Origin: Vibrio hepatarius
GTDB taxonomy: Bacteria > Pseudomonadota > Gammaproteobacteria > Enterobacterales > Vibrionaceae
Length of the DNA stretch: 64,000 bases
Assembly (NCBI RefSeq): GCF_001274785.1
Contig: NZ_LHPI01000001.1
Coordinates: forward strand, 186,001 to 250,000
Reading direction: 5' to 3'
The position numbers and the translations under genes are program-made. Positions within the stretch are counted from its first letter, which is position 1, and each line of letters opens with the position of its first letter. The notes below the pieces were generated by a model. It made no database searches. It was not told the DNA's origin and worked only from the letters and a program-made list of their open reading frames with translations. Of this stretch, positions 26,006 through 34,188 are shown one piece after another.

Positions 26006-27118
26006 TTACTGTTGATGCTCGGTTTGCGGTTGCATGCCAGCGAACTCACCGGCGTTTTCTAAATCAAGTTTGATAGTTTGAGTCGGGAAGGCGATTTGAG
26101 CTTCGCGGTTGTCGATGATCTGCATAATTTTTAACAGCACGTCTTGTTTCACTTTGTGGTAGCGCACCCAGTTGACCGTTTTGGTAAAGGTGTAGACCAT
26201 GATATTGAGTGATGACGGACCAAAACCATTGAAGTTGACTATCAACGTTTGCTTGGCATCGATGTCTGGGTGGGATTCAAGCATTGACCTAATATCTTCA
26301 ACGATCAGCGACACTTGTTGCGAATCGTCGTAACGTACGCCAATGGTTTCGTAGATTCGGCGGTTGAGCATCCGAGATGGGTTTTCTACCACGATGCTGC
26401 TAAACACAGAGTTAGGTACGTACAAAGGTCGTTTATCAAAGGTACGGATAATCGTCATTCGCCAGCCGATTCTCTCTACCGTGCCTTCGATTTCTCTGTC
26501 AGGCGAGCGTACCCAATCACCGACCTTAAACGGACGGTCAAAGTAAATCATCAAGCCGCCAAAGAAGTTGGAAAGCAAATCTTTTGCTGCCAAACCGACA
26601 ATCAAACCACCGACACCACCAAAGGTCAGTAAGCCTGACAGGCTCAAGCCAAACGACTGCATGATGGTCAGCGCACCGATAACGATAAAGAATAAGCGAG
26701 CCACTTTGGCGACCGCTTGAACTGTGGTTTCGTCGCGATTTTTCTGTGTTAGTGCGTAGTCTTCGATATTGGTGACCAGACGCATGGTGATCCAAACGAA
26801 AATACCAATCACCAGCATCAGCTTAAGTGTGCTCAGCCAATCCAGTTTCGATTGTGTGTAATCTTCTAAGATAAAGCCTAGTGAGATGGTTGCTGGCCAA
26901 CACCAGATCAGTGCGCTGATGGGGGCGCTCACGGAAGCAAGGATCAAATCATCCCAATGAAAGCGGGTTTTCTGGGTCAGGATTTCCAGACGGTTGTAGA
27001 TGACTTTCCAGACTAACCAAGCTAAGAAGCTGGCAATGGTGATAAGGAGAACATTGCTGTCCCACTTATCGAGCAGTGCGACAACAGACGGAGGCAATTG
27101 TGCGAGTAACTGGTCCAT
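26006..27118 (-). CDS. MscS family mechanosensitive ion channel
   Basis: A 370-residue channel that opens on membrane tension and releases solutes during osmotic downshock. It has about five membrane spans. The pore-lining helix has the Gly/Ala pattern GGVGGLIVGLAAKDLLSNF (~165), followed by the beta domain (FDRPFKVGDWVR, GTVERIGWRMT). The extra N-terminal spans put it with the YnaI/MscMJ-like branch rather than minimal MscS. ATG 27118 has a weak ribosome binding site. It stands alone with its own terminator. Confidence 0.92.
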   Translation of the reverse strand: MDQLLAQLPPSVVALLDKWDSNVLLITIASFLAWLVWKVIYNRLEILTQKTRFHWDDLILASVSAPISALIWCWPATISLGFILEDYTQSKLDWLSTLKLMLVIGIFVWITMRLVTNIEDYALTQKNRDETTVQAVAKVARLFFIVIGALTIMQSFGLSLSGLLTFGGVGGLIVGLAAKDLLSNFFGGLMIYFDRPFKVGDWVRSPDREIEGTVERIGWRMTIIRTFDKRPLYVPNSVFSSIVVENPSRMLNRRIYETIGVRYDDSQQVSLIVEDIRSMLESHPDIDAKQTLIVNFNGFGPSSLNIMVYTFTKTVNWVRYHKVKQDVLLKIMQIIDNREAQIAFPTQTIKLDLENAGEFAGMQPQTEHQQ

Positions 27119-27213
27119 ATTTTTGCTTTACGTTGCGAGAATATGTCACCAGTATAAAGTGTTGATCTTTATCAAACTAGTTTGTTTATGACACAAAGTA
27201 AAAGTTGCTGCGA

Positions 27214-27651
27214 TTACTCTTCGTCGAAATGATTACTCAGTGCCGCGCGGCGGTTGGCAGCGCTGCCGCCTTCTAGGTCGATAGTACCTTCAAAGCCTTC
27301 TTTAACAAACTGTTGGCTAGGGCTATTGGGTTGGATACGTTTTAGCTGTGGCGAATCAAAAGTACCAGTGACTTGGTAAACCGACGTACCATCACCTGTT
27401 GTAATGTAAATCTTCTCACCATCGTATTCAAAGCTGGTGGCGATCAAACGGCCGTTACGAAATACGCCTTTATCATTCAAAGTCAGCACTTCGGTGTTGT
27501 ACTTTGGTGAGCCAATTTCAATCCAACGTGAATACACTTGCTCTGGGTTAACGTAGTCTTGATAGCTGAAGTACAGAAGAGACGAGAATCCAATGGCTAG
27601 GGCACAAATTAGAGAGATGAATAAGGTTTTGATGAGTTGGGCTCGTGCCAT
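27214..27651 (-). CDS. DUF2850 family membrane-anchored protein
   Basis: A 145-residue protein with one N-terminal membrane span (residues ~8-28) and a small periplasmic beta-rich domain (WIEIGSPKYNTEVLTLNDKG, KIYITTGDGTSVYQVTG). DUF2850 proteins are found mainly in vibrios and have no known function. It lies 95 bases downstream of the left end of the next transcription unit and is probably transcribed on its own. The C-terminal tail is polar and probably disordered. Confidence 0.8.
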   Translation of the reverse strand: MARAQLIKTLFISLICALAIGFSSLLYFSYQDYVNPEQVYSRWIEIGSPKYNTEVLTLNDKGVFRNGRLIATSFEYDGEKIYITTGDGTSVYQVTGTFDSPQLKRIQPNSPSQQFVKEGFEGTIDLEGGSAANRRAALSNHFDEE

Positions 27652-28041
27652 GAGTAAAGCTTAAATCCATTAGCAGAGTTCGTTTACCGAACGTATTATC
27701 GTTTAATCAATTAAGCTTGTTAGATATTGAGTACTGACGCAATTATTACAAGCAAAAAATTGAACCTTAGTCCAAAAGTTTGCGGCAATTTTCATTTGTT
27801 GTATTTACCCGCTCGAGAAAACGACAGAAGCTTCTGACAGAGCAAGGTCATTCAGAGATTAATCGTAATCAACTCTCACGTTTAAGCACGATCTCTTGAT
27901 TTAAGTGATAAATATCAGTGGGGTAGCAGTAATTAAATCGTTGATGACCCCGTTTGCTCTATTGCTCACCTCACCGAATTGAGATAAAAGGTTACTCACT
28001 TATTCGAATTGACCCCAGGTGGGGTATTCATGGAGGAATCA
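27652..28041. other. Non-coding region upstream of ppnP
   Basis: A 390-base divergent promoter region. A small hairpin (ACCCC-AGGT-GGGGT, about 28013-28026) lies just before the ppnP ribosome binding site. I see no gene and no clear -10/-35 pair that I would defend. Confidence 0.5.
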
Positions 28042-28323
28042 ATGATTAAAGTAAACAGCTACTTTGAAGACAGCGTTAAATCTTTGGGCTTCACGCAAGG
28101 TGAAGAGAACTCAAGCGTGGGTGTCATGCTTGAAGGTGAGTACACGTTTGGCACAGCAGCGCCAGAACGTATGACAGTGGTTAAAGGAGAAATGACCATT
28201 AAACGCGTTGGCGATAGCGAGTGGACAACCTACAAAGATGGTGACTCTTTTGAAGTCGCGGGTGACTCGTCATTCGACTTGCGTCTGCCGGTGACAACTG
28301 CTTATTTGTGCGAATACTTGTAA
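28042..28323 (+). CDS. ppnP: Pyrimidine/purine nucleoside phosphorylase PpnP
   Basis: A 93-residue single-domain cupin (formerly DUF1255/YaiE), phosphorylating nucleosides to base plus ribose 1-phosphate. It has family motifs MIKVNSYFEDSVKSLGF at the start, GVMLEGEYTFGTAAPERMTV (~32) and DSFEVAGDSSFDLRL (~72). The full length matches the family. ATG 28042 follows GAGGAATCA; a longer in-frame reading from 28009 has no support. It is a single gene. Confidence 0.92.
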   Translation: MIKVNSYFEDSVKSLGFTQGEENSSVGVMLEGEYTFGTAAPERMTVVKGEMTIKRVGDSEWTTYKDGDSFEVAGDSSFDLRLPVTTAYLCEYL

Positions 28324-28495
28324 GCTATTTTCAGCGCTGCATCTTCTAGCGGCGCTGTTCTTTCCCTCCCTAATCTCTCCTCTCACTGATAAAAGATTCG
28401 GAAATGCCGAAGATTTAGCCAATAAATATCAAGTTTATCAAAATAAACCTTGGCTATAATTAACATTAAGGAAGCCATATGGTGAGGAGGTGAGT

Positions 28496-28774
28496 ATGGC
28501 AGTGTTACCAAAACATCCTGGCCACAACTCCGGTTACGATCCAAACCAAGATATGACGCCAGACCAATGGCATCGGTTTGGTAAAGTCGCACGAAAGGCG
28601 CAAAAAAGGCGTGATGAAATTGCTCGTAAGGAGTCGCTATTGCGCAGTGCCAGAGAAGCGGCATTAAAGCCGATTATTGTGCCGAAAAAGGAAAAACCAC
28701 ATACCGTTCGTTACGTCGTATGGTTGTTAGTGATTATGCTTTGTTCGCTTTGGTTGATGTACATGTCAGGCTGA
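28496..28774 (+). CDS. Small membrane protein of unknown function
   Basis: A 92-residue protein with a polar, basic N-terminal two thirds (QWHRFGKVARKAQKRRDEIA, then more Arg/Lys) and one C-terminal membrane span (YVVWLLVIMLCSLWLMYMSG). This is a tail-anchored layout with the charged part in the cytoplasm. I do not recognise a family. ATG 28496 follows AGGAGG; a TATAAT at 28455-28460 could be its -10 element. It ends shortly before a bidirectional terminator. Confidence 0.65.
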   Translation: MAVLPKHPGHNSGYDPNQDMTPDQWHRFGKVARKAQKRRDEIARKESLLRSAREAALKPIIVPKKEKPHTVRYVVWLLVIMLCSLWLMYMSG

Positions 28775-28794
28775 TGTGAATCAATTTACTTAAA

Positions 28795-28826
28795 CAAAAC
28801 GCCTCTCAAATTGAGAGGCGTTTTTA
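28795..28826. terminator. Bidirectional terminator
   Basis: AAAACGCCTCTCAA and TTGAGAGGCGTTTT form a perfect stem flanked by A and T runs, between convergent genes. Confidence 0.9.
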
Positions 28827-28844
28827 CATTATGAACCATCGTTT

Positions 28845-29906
28845 TTATTTTGCGACTAAGCCGTAAGGCACACTGGAAAACACTTTAGGCTGACTAGTGA
28901 CAGTTGGTGCTGGGTTCACTTTTTGCCAATCTAGCAGCATGATGGCTAATACATTGCGGTGTTCGCCATACGCTAAATCAAAATCACCACGGACAGAAGG
29001 AATCATACCTTTATCTTTATGTAGCGCTTTTTGGATTGCGTCTCTTGTTTTCTCTACGACAGGATCATCTTCCAAGCCCGCCAACAAGAAGCTGATGCCC
29101 ACTTCTGCGATGATGTCTTCTTTAGCACGCAGCAAAATGGTGTCGATGTTTTCGCGGAAGTAATCATAAATCCATTGGTATTGCTTTTCGTCTACACGAT
29201 ACTGGTAGTAAGCGGAGTCAGCAAAAATGATATGGGTTAAGCCGTAAAGTTTATTGCCGTATTGCTGAGTATTGAGCGCTTTGTCTTTCTCGTCAGGGTA
29301 CGTTTCTCTAAACGCTTTAATAAAAGGTTCAACCACGTCTTGCTCGCCAAGCTGACGCAACCAAAAGACCTGATTTGCCAATTGCGCGGCCCAAGCTTCA
29401 ATCATTTCTGGGTTGGTGGCGTATTTGTTGAAATCGTAACGGCGGATCACCTGACGCAGTTTCGCATCGTCTTTGTGTTTTAAGCCGTATTCATTCGCGC
29501 GCGCCATGGAACCTAATAGATCGACACCTAGGTAAAGGTATTCCGGCATATGTCGAGTGATGTTGTAACGCCTAACACTGCGTTCATCGGTTTCATCTAA
29601 GTAGCCAGCAATGCGTTTTTCAGAATGGAGTAAGATTTGCTCTGGAGTATGAACTTCCGCCGCAAAGCGATTAAGTCGACTCGCGACTCGCGCCATATCA
29701 CTCCAAACTGCCGCGGCATATTTGTCGTCGAGAGTTTGTCGGTACATTCTTAGCCCGTAATGCCCTGCTTTGAATGCCGAGAGTGTGTATAACTGGGTCT
29801 CGTAAGTTTCTTTAATAATGTCAGCAGACTCTTGGTAACTAGTGTCTGCAAAGGCACCTGGCAGTAGCGCAAGACCAAGTACAAAAGCAAGGATTTGTTG
29901 GCGCAT
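28845..29906 (-). CDS. DUF3541 family secreted protein
   Basis: A 353-residue protein with a signal peptide (MRQQILAFVLGLALLPGAFA) and an otherwise soluble, mostly helical body (SRLNRFAAEVHTPEQILLHS, then YWIYDYFRENID-type helices). It is recognised as DUF3541, common in vibrios and without a known role; the repeated helical pattern recalls alpha/alpha toroid folds. I choose ATG 29906 behind GGAG at six bases; upstream ATGs lack a ribosome binding site and would spoil the signal peptide. Confidence 0.75.
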   Translation of the reverse strand: MRQQILAFVLGLALLPGAFADTSYQESADIIKETYETQLYTLSAFKAGHYGLRMYRQTLDDKYAAAVWSDMARVASRLNRFAAEVHTPEQILLHSEKRIAGYLDETDERSVRRYNITRHMPEYLYLGVDLLGSMARANEYGLKHKDDAKLRQVIRRYDFNKYATNPEMIEAWAAQLANQVFWLRQLGEQDVVEPFIKAFRETYPDEKDKALNTQQYGNKLYGLTHIIFADSAYYQYRVDEKQYQWIYDYFRENIDTILLRAKEDIIAEVGISFLLAGLEDDPVVEKTRDAIQKALHKDKGMIPSVRGDFDLAYGEHRNVLAIMLLDWQKVNPAPTVTSQPKVFSSVPYGLVAK

Positions 29907-30409
29907 ATTCAGCTCCATAACGTTTAGCAAACTTGATGTTATCCCTAATAAAAATATCAAGCCGCTGGCTTTAGTGAGTGTAGCAAACAGTGAGATTAGT
30001 TCGTTTCGACGTTAGCACTCATTATTAGTGTTGATGTAAACTTGCTGTCAGATAGACGCAATAAATCATCAGAAGGTTAAGTTCATCAAATCCGCACACA
30101 ATTCGGTTAGCGACTATAATTAGGAATAACCGTTAGATGATGTTCTGTAAAAACAATGGGATAGTTGCAGAACAGCATTTATTGAGATGTTTTGTCGTCA
30201 AATGGATGTATTTTCGCCTGCTATTGCGGCATTTAACGTGCCACGACAACGATTTTTAGCCAATTTACGGTGAAAGTTTATTCAGAGTCATGTATTTTAC
30301 ATAAATAATAGAAATATAAATACAATGATCTTATTCAGTATCTAAAGCAACTCAGTTGGCTTTCGGCATTTGCACCGCATTAGTGGTAGTGGATTTTTTT
30401 GGGGGAGTG
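29907..30409. other. Non-coding gap upstream of the GGDEF gene
   Basis: About 500 bases without a convincing gene. An inverted repeat TGTTCTG-N20-CAGAACA spans 30141-30174. The right part (30280-30330) is very AT-rich and probably carries the promoter of the GGDEF gene. A weak open frame begins at 30356 but has no ribosome binding site. Confidence 0.5.
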
Positions 30410-31780
30410 ATGCGGGATCGCCTGAGCAGACACTGGTCTGTTACTTTATTTATTTTGCTGCTGACTGTTCTCGCTGTGACATTGGTTGAGTCTTTAGACG
30501 CCAGCCAAAAAACGTTTTTGCGTGAGAGTATTCGCGCACGCGCTAAAGAAGAGTTATCTATTGTTCGTTCTGAACTGGAGTCTGCAATTGTGTCGGACAT
30601 CTATGTGGCGAACGGCCTTTCTGCGTTAATTGCAGCTAATCCAGAGTTTGAATTCTCTGGCTGGGATCTTATGGCTTCCAGCATTATGCGTAAGAGTCGC
30701 CATATTCGCGTTGTTGGGTTAGCGCCAAACGATGTCATCAAGTACATCTATCCATTAGAAGGGAACGAGCGCGCGATTGGTTTGGATTACCACAGCACAC
30801 CGGACCAACGCTTCAGCGTACGAAAAGCACGTGAAGTACAAGAAATTTTTATCGCGGGGCCAGTCGACTTAGTGCAAGGTGGCAAAGGCTTGATTGCGCG
30901 TGTGCCTATCTTTGAAGATCCACCTTACAATATGCGTTACTGGGGCGTATGCAGCGCGGTTATTGAACTCGAGTCATTGTTTCAAGAGGCGAGCGTAGAG
31001 GCGTTTGAGCATAAATACCAACTGGCTATGCGCGGCACCGACAGTTCTGGTGAAGAAGGGGAGTTGTTCTACGGTAAACAATCAACCTTCGACGATGCTT
31101 TTGCGATTGAACACGTTTATTTTCCTTACGGTAGCTGGGTGATTGCGGCGGCAGAGAAAGGTGACTTATTAAGTTACGGCGATTGGTACAGCGTGCACGC
31201 GGTGCGATTGATTGGTTACCCGATGATCCTAGCGCTGCTACTTTCGTTTGGGCAGATTTTCCGTTTGTATTCCGTTGCGAACAGACGTTCATTGCAAGAC
31301 GAACTGACGCTACTGCCAAACCGACGTTATTTTATGTACACCCTACAAAATCATTTTGAATCGGCGAAAAGGAATAACCTCAAAGATTGCTTTGCTATTT
31401 TGTCGATCGATCTAGATAAGTTTAAGAGCATCAATGACACGCACGGTCATGGCGCGGGGGATAAAGTCCTCATCGCAACCTCGGAACGTATCCAAGGTGT
31501 GTTGCGCAGTTCTGATGTCGTTGCGCGAATTGGTGGCGATGAGTTCCTAATCTTACTCCCACGCATGGCGAGTAAACACGATGTCGAATACATCAAATCT
31601 AAGCTTGAGAAGGCGATCAGTCACAGTCCGGTGATTTACGACCAGCATTTGATTGATTTACAAGTCAGTATCGGCTGCGCCTTGTATGCTCCGGAATATG
31701 AAGACGTCGAAGACATGTTGCGAGAAGCCGATACGAGTATGTATTTAGTCAAACGTCGCCACGCCCGCAGTATCAATTAA
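30410..31780 (+). CDS. CHASE-domain diguanylate cyclase
   Basis: Inner-membrane enzyme (456 residues) that makes c-di-GMP from two GTP. Span near residues 9-29, a periplasmic CHASE sensor (SGWDLMASSIMRKSRHIRVV, PVDLVQGGKGLIARVPIFED), second span near 270, then the GGDEF domain. The active site reads GGDEF (~375-379) and the inhibitory-site motif RSSD stands five residues before it, so activity and product inhibition are both expected. ATG 30410 lies behind GGGGGAG. The periplasmic ligand is unknown. Confidence 0.92.
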   Translation: MRDRLSRHWSVTLFILLLTVLAVTLVESLDASQKTFLRESIRARAKEELSIVRSELESAIVSDIYVANGLSALIAANPEFEFSGWDLMASSIMRKSRHIRVVGLAPNDVIKYIYPLEGNERAIGLDYHSTPDQRFSVRKAREVQEIFIAGPVDLVQGGKGLIARVPIFEDPPYNMRYWGVCSAVIELESLFQEASVEAFEHKYQLAMRGTDSSGEEGELFYGKQSTFDDAFAIEHVYFPYGSWVIAAAEKGDLLSYGDWYSVHAVRLIGYPMILALLLSFGQIFRLYSVANRRSLQDELTLLPNRRYFMYTLQNHFESAKRNNLKDCFAILSIDLDKFKSINDTHGHGAGDKVLIATSERIQGVLRSSDVVARIGGDEFLILLPRMASKHDVEYIKSKLEKAISHSPVIYDQHLIDLQVSIGCALYAPEYEDVEDMLREADTSMYLVKRRHARSIN

Positions 31781-31852
31781 ACCGTTTGGGCGTGAGCGGA
31801 ACCTGAAAAACCGTGCTATAGAACATAAGAAGTAGCCAGTTTTGAGGTACCC

Positions 31853-32287
31853 ATGCGAGACTTAACACAATGGCTCCACGATTATGGTGAGAGCCACCAG
31901 AATCCTATCAATAAAAAGATCCACACCGTTGCTGTGCCGGGGATATTCTTGTCGGTCGTCGGACTGATTTGGTCTATCCCTTCACTCAGCTTATATGGTA
32001 TCTCGCTCAACTGGGTGTGGATTGCTTTTCTACCCGTGATGTTTTTCTACCTCAAACTTTCTATCAGCGTTTTTCTGATGATGCTTGGTTTTACGTTGGC
32101 GTGTATTTCGTTGGTTTGGTCATTGGAACTCCTCGGCGTACCGGTATTTATGCTTTCTCTCATTACTTTTGCGGCGCTTTGGATGCTGCAGTTCATCGGT
32201 CACAAGATCGAAGGGAAGAAGCCATCCTTTTTTGATGACCTGATTTATTTGCTCATAGGGCCTGTGTGGGTGTTTCGTAAGCGCTAA
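31853..32287 (+). CDS. Mpo1/DUF962 family membrane protein
   Basis: A 144-residue protein with about four membrane spans and the DUF962 motif YGESHQNPINKKIHTVAVPG near the N-terminus plus a second conserved His in FIGHKIEGKKPSFFDDL. Yeast Mpo1 of this family is an iron-dependent dioxygenase acting on 2-hydroxy fatty acids; the bacterial role is not established. ATG 31853 follows GAGG. It lies 72 bases after the GGDEF gene and may be co-transcribed with it. Confidence 0.85.
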   Translation: MRDLTQWLHDYGESHQNPINKKIHTVAVPGIFLSVVGLIWSIPSLSLYGISLNWVWIAFLPVMFFYLKLSISVFLMMLGFTLACISLVWSLELLGVPVFMLSLITFAALWMLQFIGHKIEGKKPSFFDDLIYLLIGPVWVFRKR

Positions 32288-32414
32288 CACATCACTTCCG
32301 CTTTTCTTACTGCTGTGGTGCCAGTTTCTTAAGGTACTCTGTGCGCGCAATCACAACTTGGCTACTACTGCGCCCCTAATTATTAACAAAATTAAAACTT
32401 GTGACGAGTGTCGT

Positions 32415-32428
32415 GGAAAACGTTTTCC
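32415..32428. promoter_or_regulatory. Perfect palindrome upstream of the TRAP operon
   Basis: GGAAAACGTTTTCC, a perfect 14-base palindrome resembling operators of LacI-family regulators. It abuts the first GntR operator without a gap. The protein that binds it is unknown. Confidence 0.45.
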
Positions 32429-32442
32429 TGTTACCGGTAACA
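32429..32442. promoter_or_regulatory. GntR operator 1 (TRAP operon)
   Basis: TGTTACCGGTAACA is a perfect palindrome matching the E. coli GntR pattern ATGTTA-N4-TAACAT in its arms. The same element occurs at 32453 and before gntR. Confidence 0.75.
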
Positions 32443-32452
32443 TTGGCCTCAA

Positions 32453-32466
32453 CGTTACCGGTAACA
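32453..32466. promoter_or_regulatory. GntR operator 2 (TRAP operon)
   Basis: CGTTACCGGTAACA, one outer base different from operator 1, 24 bases (about two helical turns) away, 80 bases before the first TRAP gene. Confidence 0.75.
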
Positions 32467-32545
32467 TATAACAATTAACCGGATCACCAATCAGCTGGAT
32501 TAAGCTAGATTGAAGACATGAAACAAAACAAGGATACCCCCTACT

Positions 32546-33562
32546 ATGAAAGCGATGACAAAAACTTTGCTTGCTGCCTCTATCACCGGACTGTTTTCAG
32601 TGTCTGCACTTGCGGCTGACTTTAAACTAAAGATTCAGTCTTCAGACCCATCAGGCGATCTGAACTTCCAAGTTCAGCAAAACTGGGCGGATCGCGTTGA
32701 GAAAATGTCTAACGGTCGTATCGATATCGACCTACTACCAGTCGGCGCAGTGGTGAAGCACACTGAAACGTTGGGCGCGATCAAGATGGGTATTCTTGAT
32801 GGTCAAGTTACCGCGACAGGTTACTTCTCTGGTAAAGATCCAGCGTTTGGTTTGATTGGCAACATGGTTGGTGCATGGTCTGACACAACGCAACTGCTGC
32901 AATACATGAACTACGGCGGTGGTAACGAGTTGATGACTGAGCTTTACGCGCCTTACGGTGTGAAGTTCGTTGGTGCATCAACAACAGGCGTAGAATCGTT
33001 TATCTCTAAAAAGCCAATCGATGGCGTAGCTGATCTGAAAGGCCTCAAACTGCGTGCGCCAGAAGGTCTGGTTCAACAAGTGTTTGCGGCAGCTGGCGCA
33101 ACACCAGTTAACCTGCCAGGTTCAGAAGTATTTACCGGTTTGAGTAAAGGCGTTATCGATGCAGCGGATTACACTGTATTCTCGACGAACCAAAAAGCGG
33201 GCATGAACGACATCGCGACACACCCAGTTCAGCCGGGCTTCCACTCGCTACCGCTTATCGACATCTCTATCTCACAAAAGAAATGGGACAAGATGCCTGC
33301 AGACCTACAGACCATTCTGCAAACATCGGTACGTGACTTCTCTTACGATATGACGACTCAGCTAAAAATGGCTGACCAAGCGGCAGTAAAAGAAGCACAG
33401 GCAAACCCAGATATCACGATCCACAACTGGTCTGACGAAGAGCGTAAGAAGTTCCGTGAAATTGCTAAGTCACAATGGAAAGTGTTCGCAGAACGTTCTC
33501 CAAATGCACAAAAAGTGTATGACTCAGTAACAACATTCCTAGAAGAAAACGGCCTTCTATAA
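32546..33562 (+). CDS. dctP: TRAP transporter substrate-binding protein (DctP family), probable gluconate uptake
   Basis: Periplasmic binding protein of 338 residues with a signal peptide (cut near ALAADFKL). It shows DctP family features: the LRAPEGLVQQVFAAAGATPV segment around residue 172, with the conserved Arg that usually binds a carboxylate, then EVFTGLSKGVIDAADYTVF. It is the first gene of a unit with dctQ, dctM, gluconokinase and gnd under GntR operators, so gluconate or a related sugar acid is the likely ligand (inference from context). ATG 32546 follows AAGGA. A terminator-like hairpin after the gene would give more binding protein than permease. Confidence 0.9.
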   Translation: MKAMTKTLLAASITGLFSVSALAADFKLKIQSSDPSGDLNFQVQQNWADRVEKMSNGRIDIDLLPVGAVVKHTETLGAIKMGILDGQVTATGYFSGKDPAFGLIGNMVGAWSDTTQLLQYMNYGGGNELMTELYAPYGVKFVGASTTGVESFISKKPIDGVADLKGLKLRAPEGLVQQVFAAAGATPVNLPGSEVFTGLSKGVIDAADYTVFSTNQKAGMNDIATHPVQPGFHSLPLIDISISQKKWDKMPADLQTILQTSVRDFSYDMTTQLKMADQAAVKEAQANPDITIHNWSDEERKKFREIAKSQWKVFAERSPNAQKVYDSVTTFLEENGLL

Positions 33563-33588
33563 GCGAGCTGACTCAGTAAGCTTCTCTC

Positions 33589-33616
33589 AGGAGGGCTACG
33601 GCCCTCCTTGTTTTTT
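33589..33616 (+). terminator. Intra-operon attenuating terminator between dctP and dctQ
   Basis: AGGAGGGC-TACG-GCCCTCCT forms an eight-pair stem with a tetraloop, followed by TG and six Ts. Its place between the binding-protein gene and the permease genes suggests partial termination. Confidence 0.75.
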
Positions 33617-33624
33617 GGGAAAAG

Positions 33625-34188
33625 ATGGTAATGACTGATAAAACCCCACACGCTCCTCATGAGCAAGAAGAACAGCCAAGAAACTTTCTTGATAAAGCGA
33701 TTATTAAAATCAGTAACGTACTGAGCTGGTTCTTCATTTTTACGGTACTGATTTCTTTTTACGAAGTGCTGATGCGATATGTGTTTGATGCGCCGACCAC
33801 TTGGGTGCATGAAACGGCTTCATTTATTGGTGGTTCACTATTTATCGTCGGCGGTATCTACGCTTTCGCGGCGAACAAGCACGTACGAGTCGTCTTGATT
33901 TACGATTCGGTATCTGACCAAGTGCGTAAGTACCTTAACTTGGTTCACCACATTGTCGGTTTAGCATTCGCAGGTATGTTGGCATACGCCGCTTACGCGA
34001 TGGCGATGGAGTCATGGTTTACTCCTTGGGGTGAATTGCGCCCCGAAACGTCAGGCTCGGTGCTGAATGCGCCTTATCCTGCGCTGCTTAAAGGTCTGAT
34101 TTTTGTCGTCCTTTGTATTCTTGTTGTTCAGTACGTATTGCACCTAATCCAAGAGATCATGGGTCTAAGGAAGAAAGACGATGTTTGA
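33625..34188 (+). CDS. dctQ: TRAP transporter small permease (DctQ family)
   Basis: A 187-residue integral membrane protein with four spans. It has the family motif FIFTVLISFYEVLMRYVFDAPTTWVHE (shown here in part: YEVLMRYVFDAP ~48-59) and VRVVLIYDSVSDQVRKYLN. It associates with DctM to form the sodium-driven permease. Two ATGs lie close together (33625 and 33631); GGGAAAAG upstream fits either. The stop overlaps the dctM start by eight bases. Confidence 0.9.
   Translation: MVMTDKTPHAPHEQEEQPRNFLDKAIIKISNVLSWFFIFTVLISFYEVLMRYVFDAPTTWVHETASFIGGSLFIVGGIYAFAANKHVRVVLIYDSVSDQVRKYLNLVHHIVGLAFAGMLAYAAYAMAMESWFTPWGELRPETSGSVLNAPYPALLKGLIFVVLCILVVQYVLHLIQEIMGLRKKDDV

Noticed and set aside
32400..32415. 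CRP site before the TRAP operon
   Set aside because: TGTGA half-site is good but the second half matches only about three of five bases.
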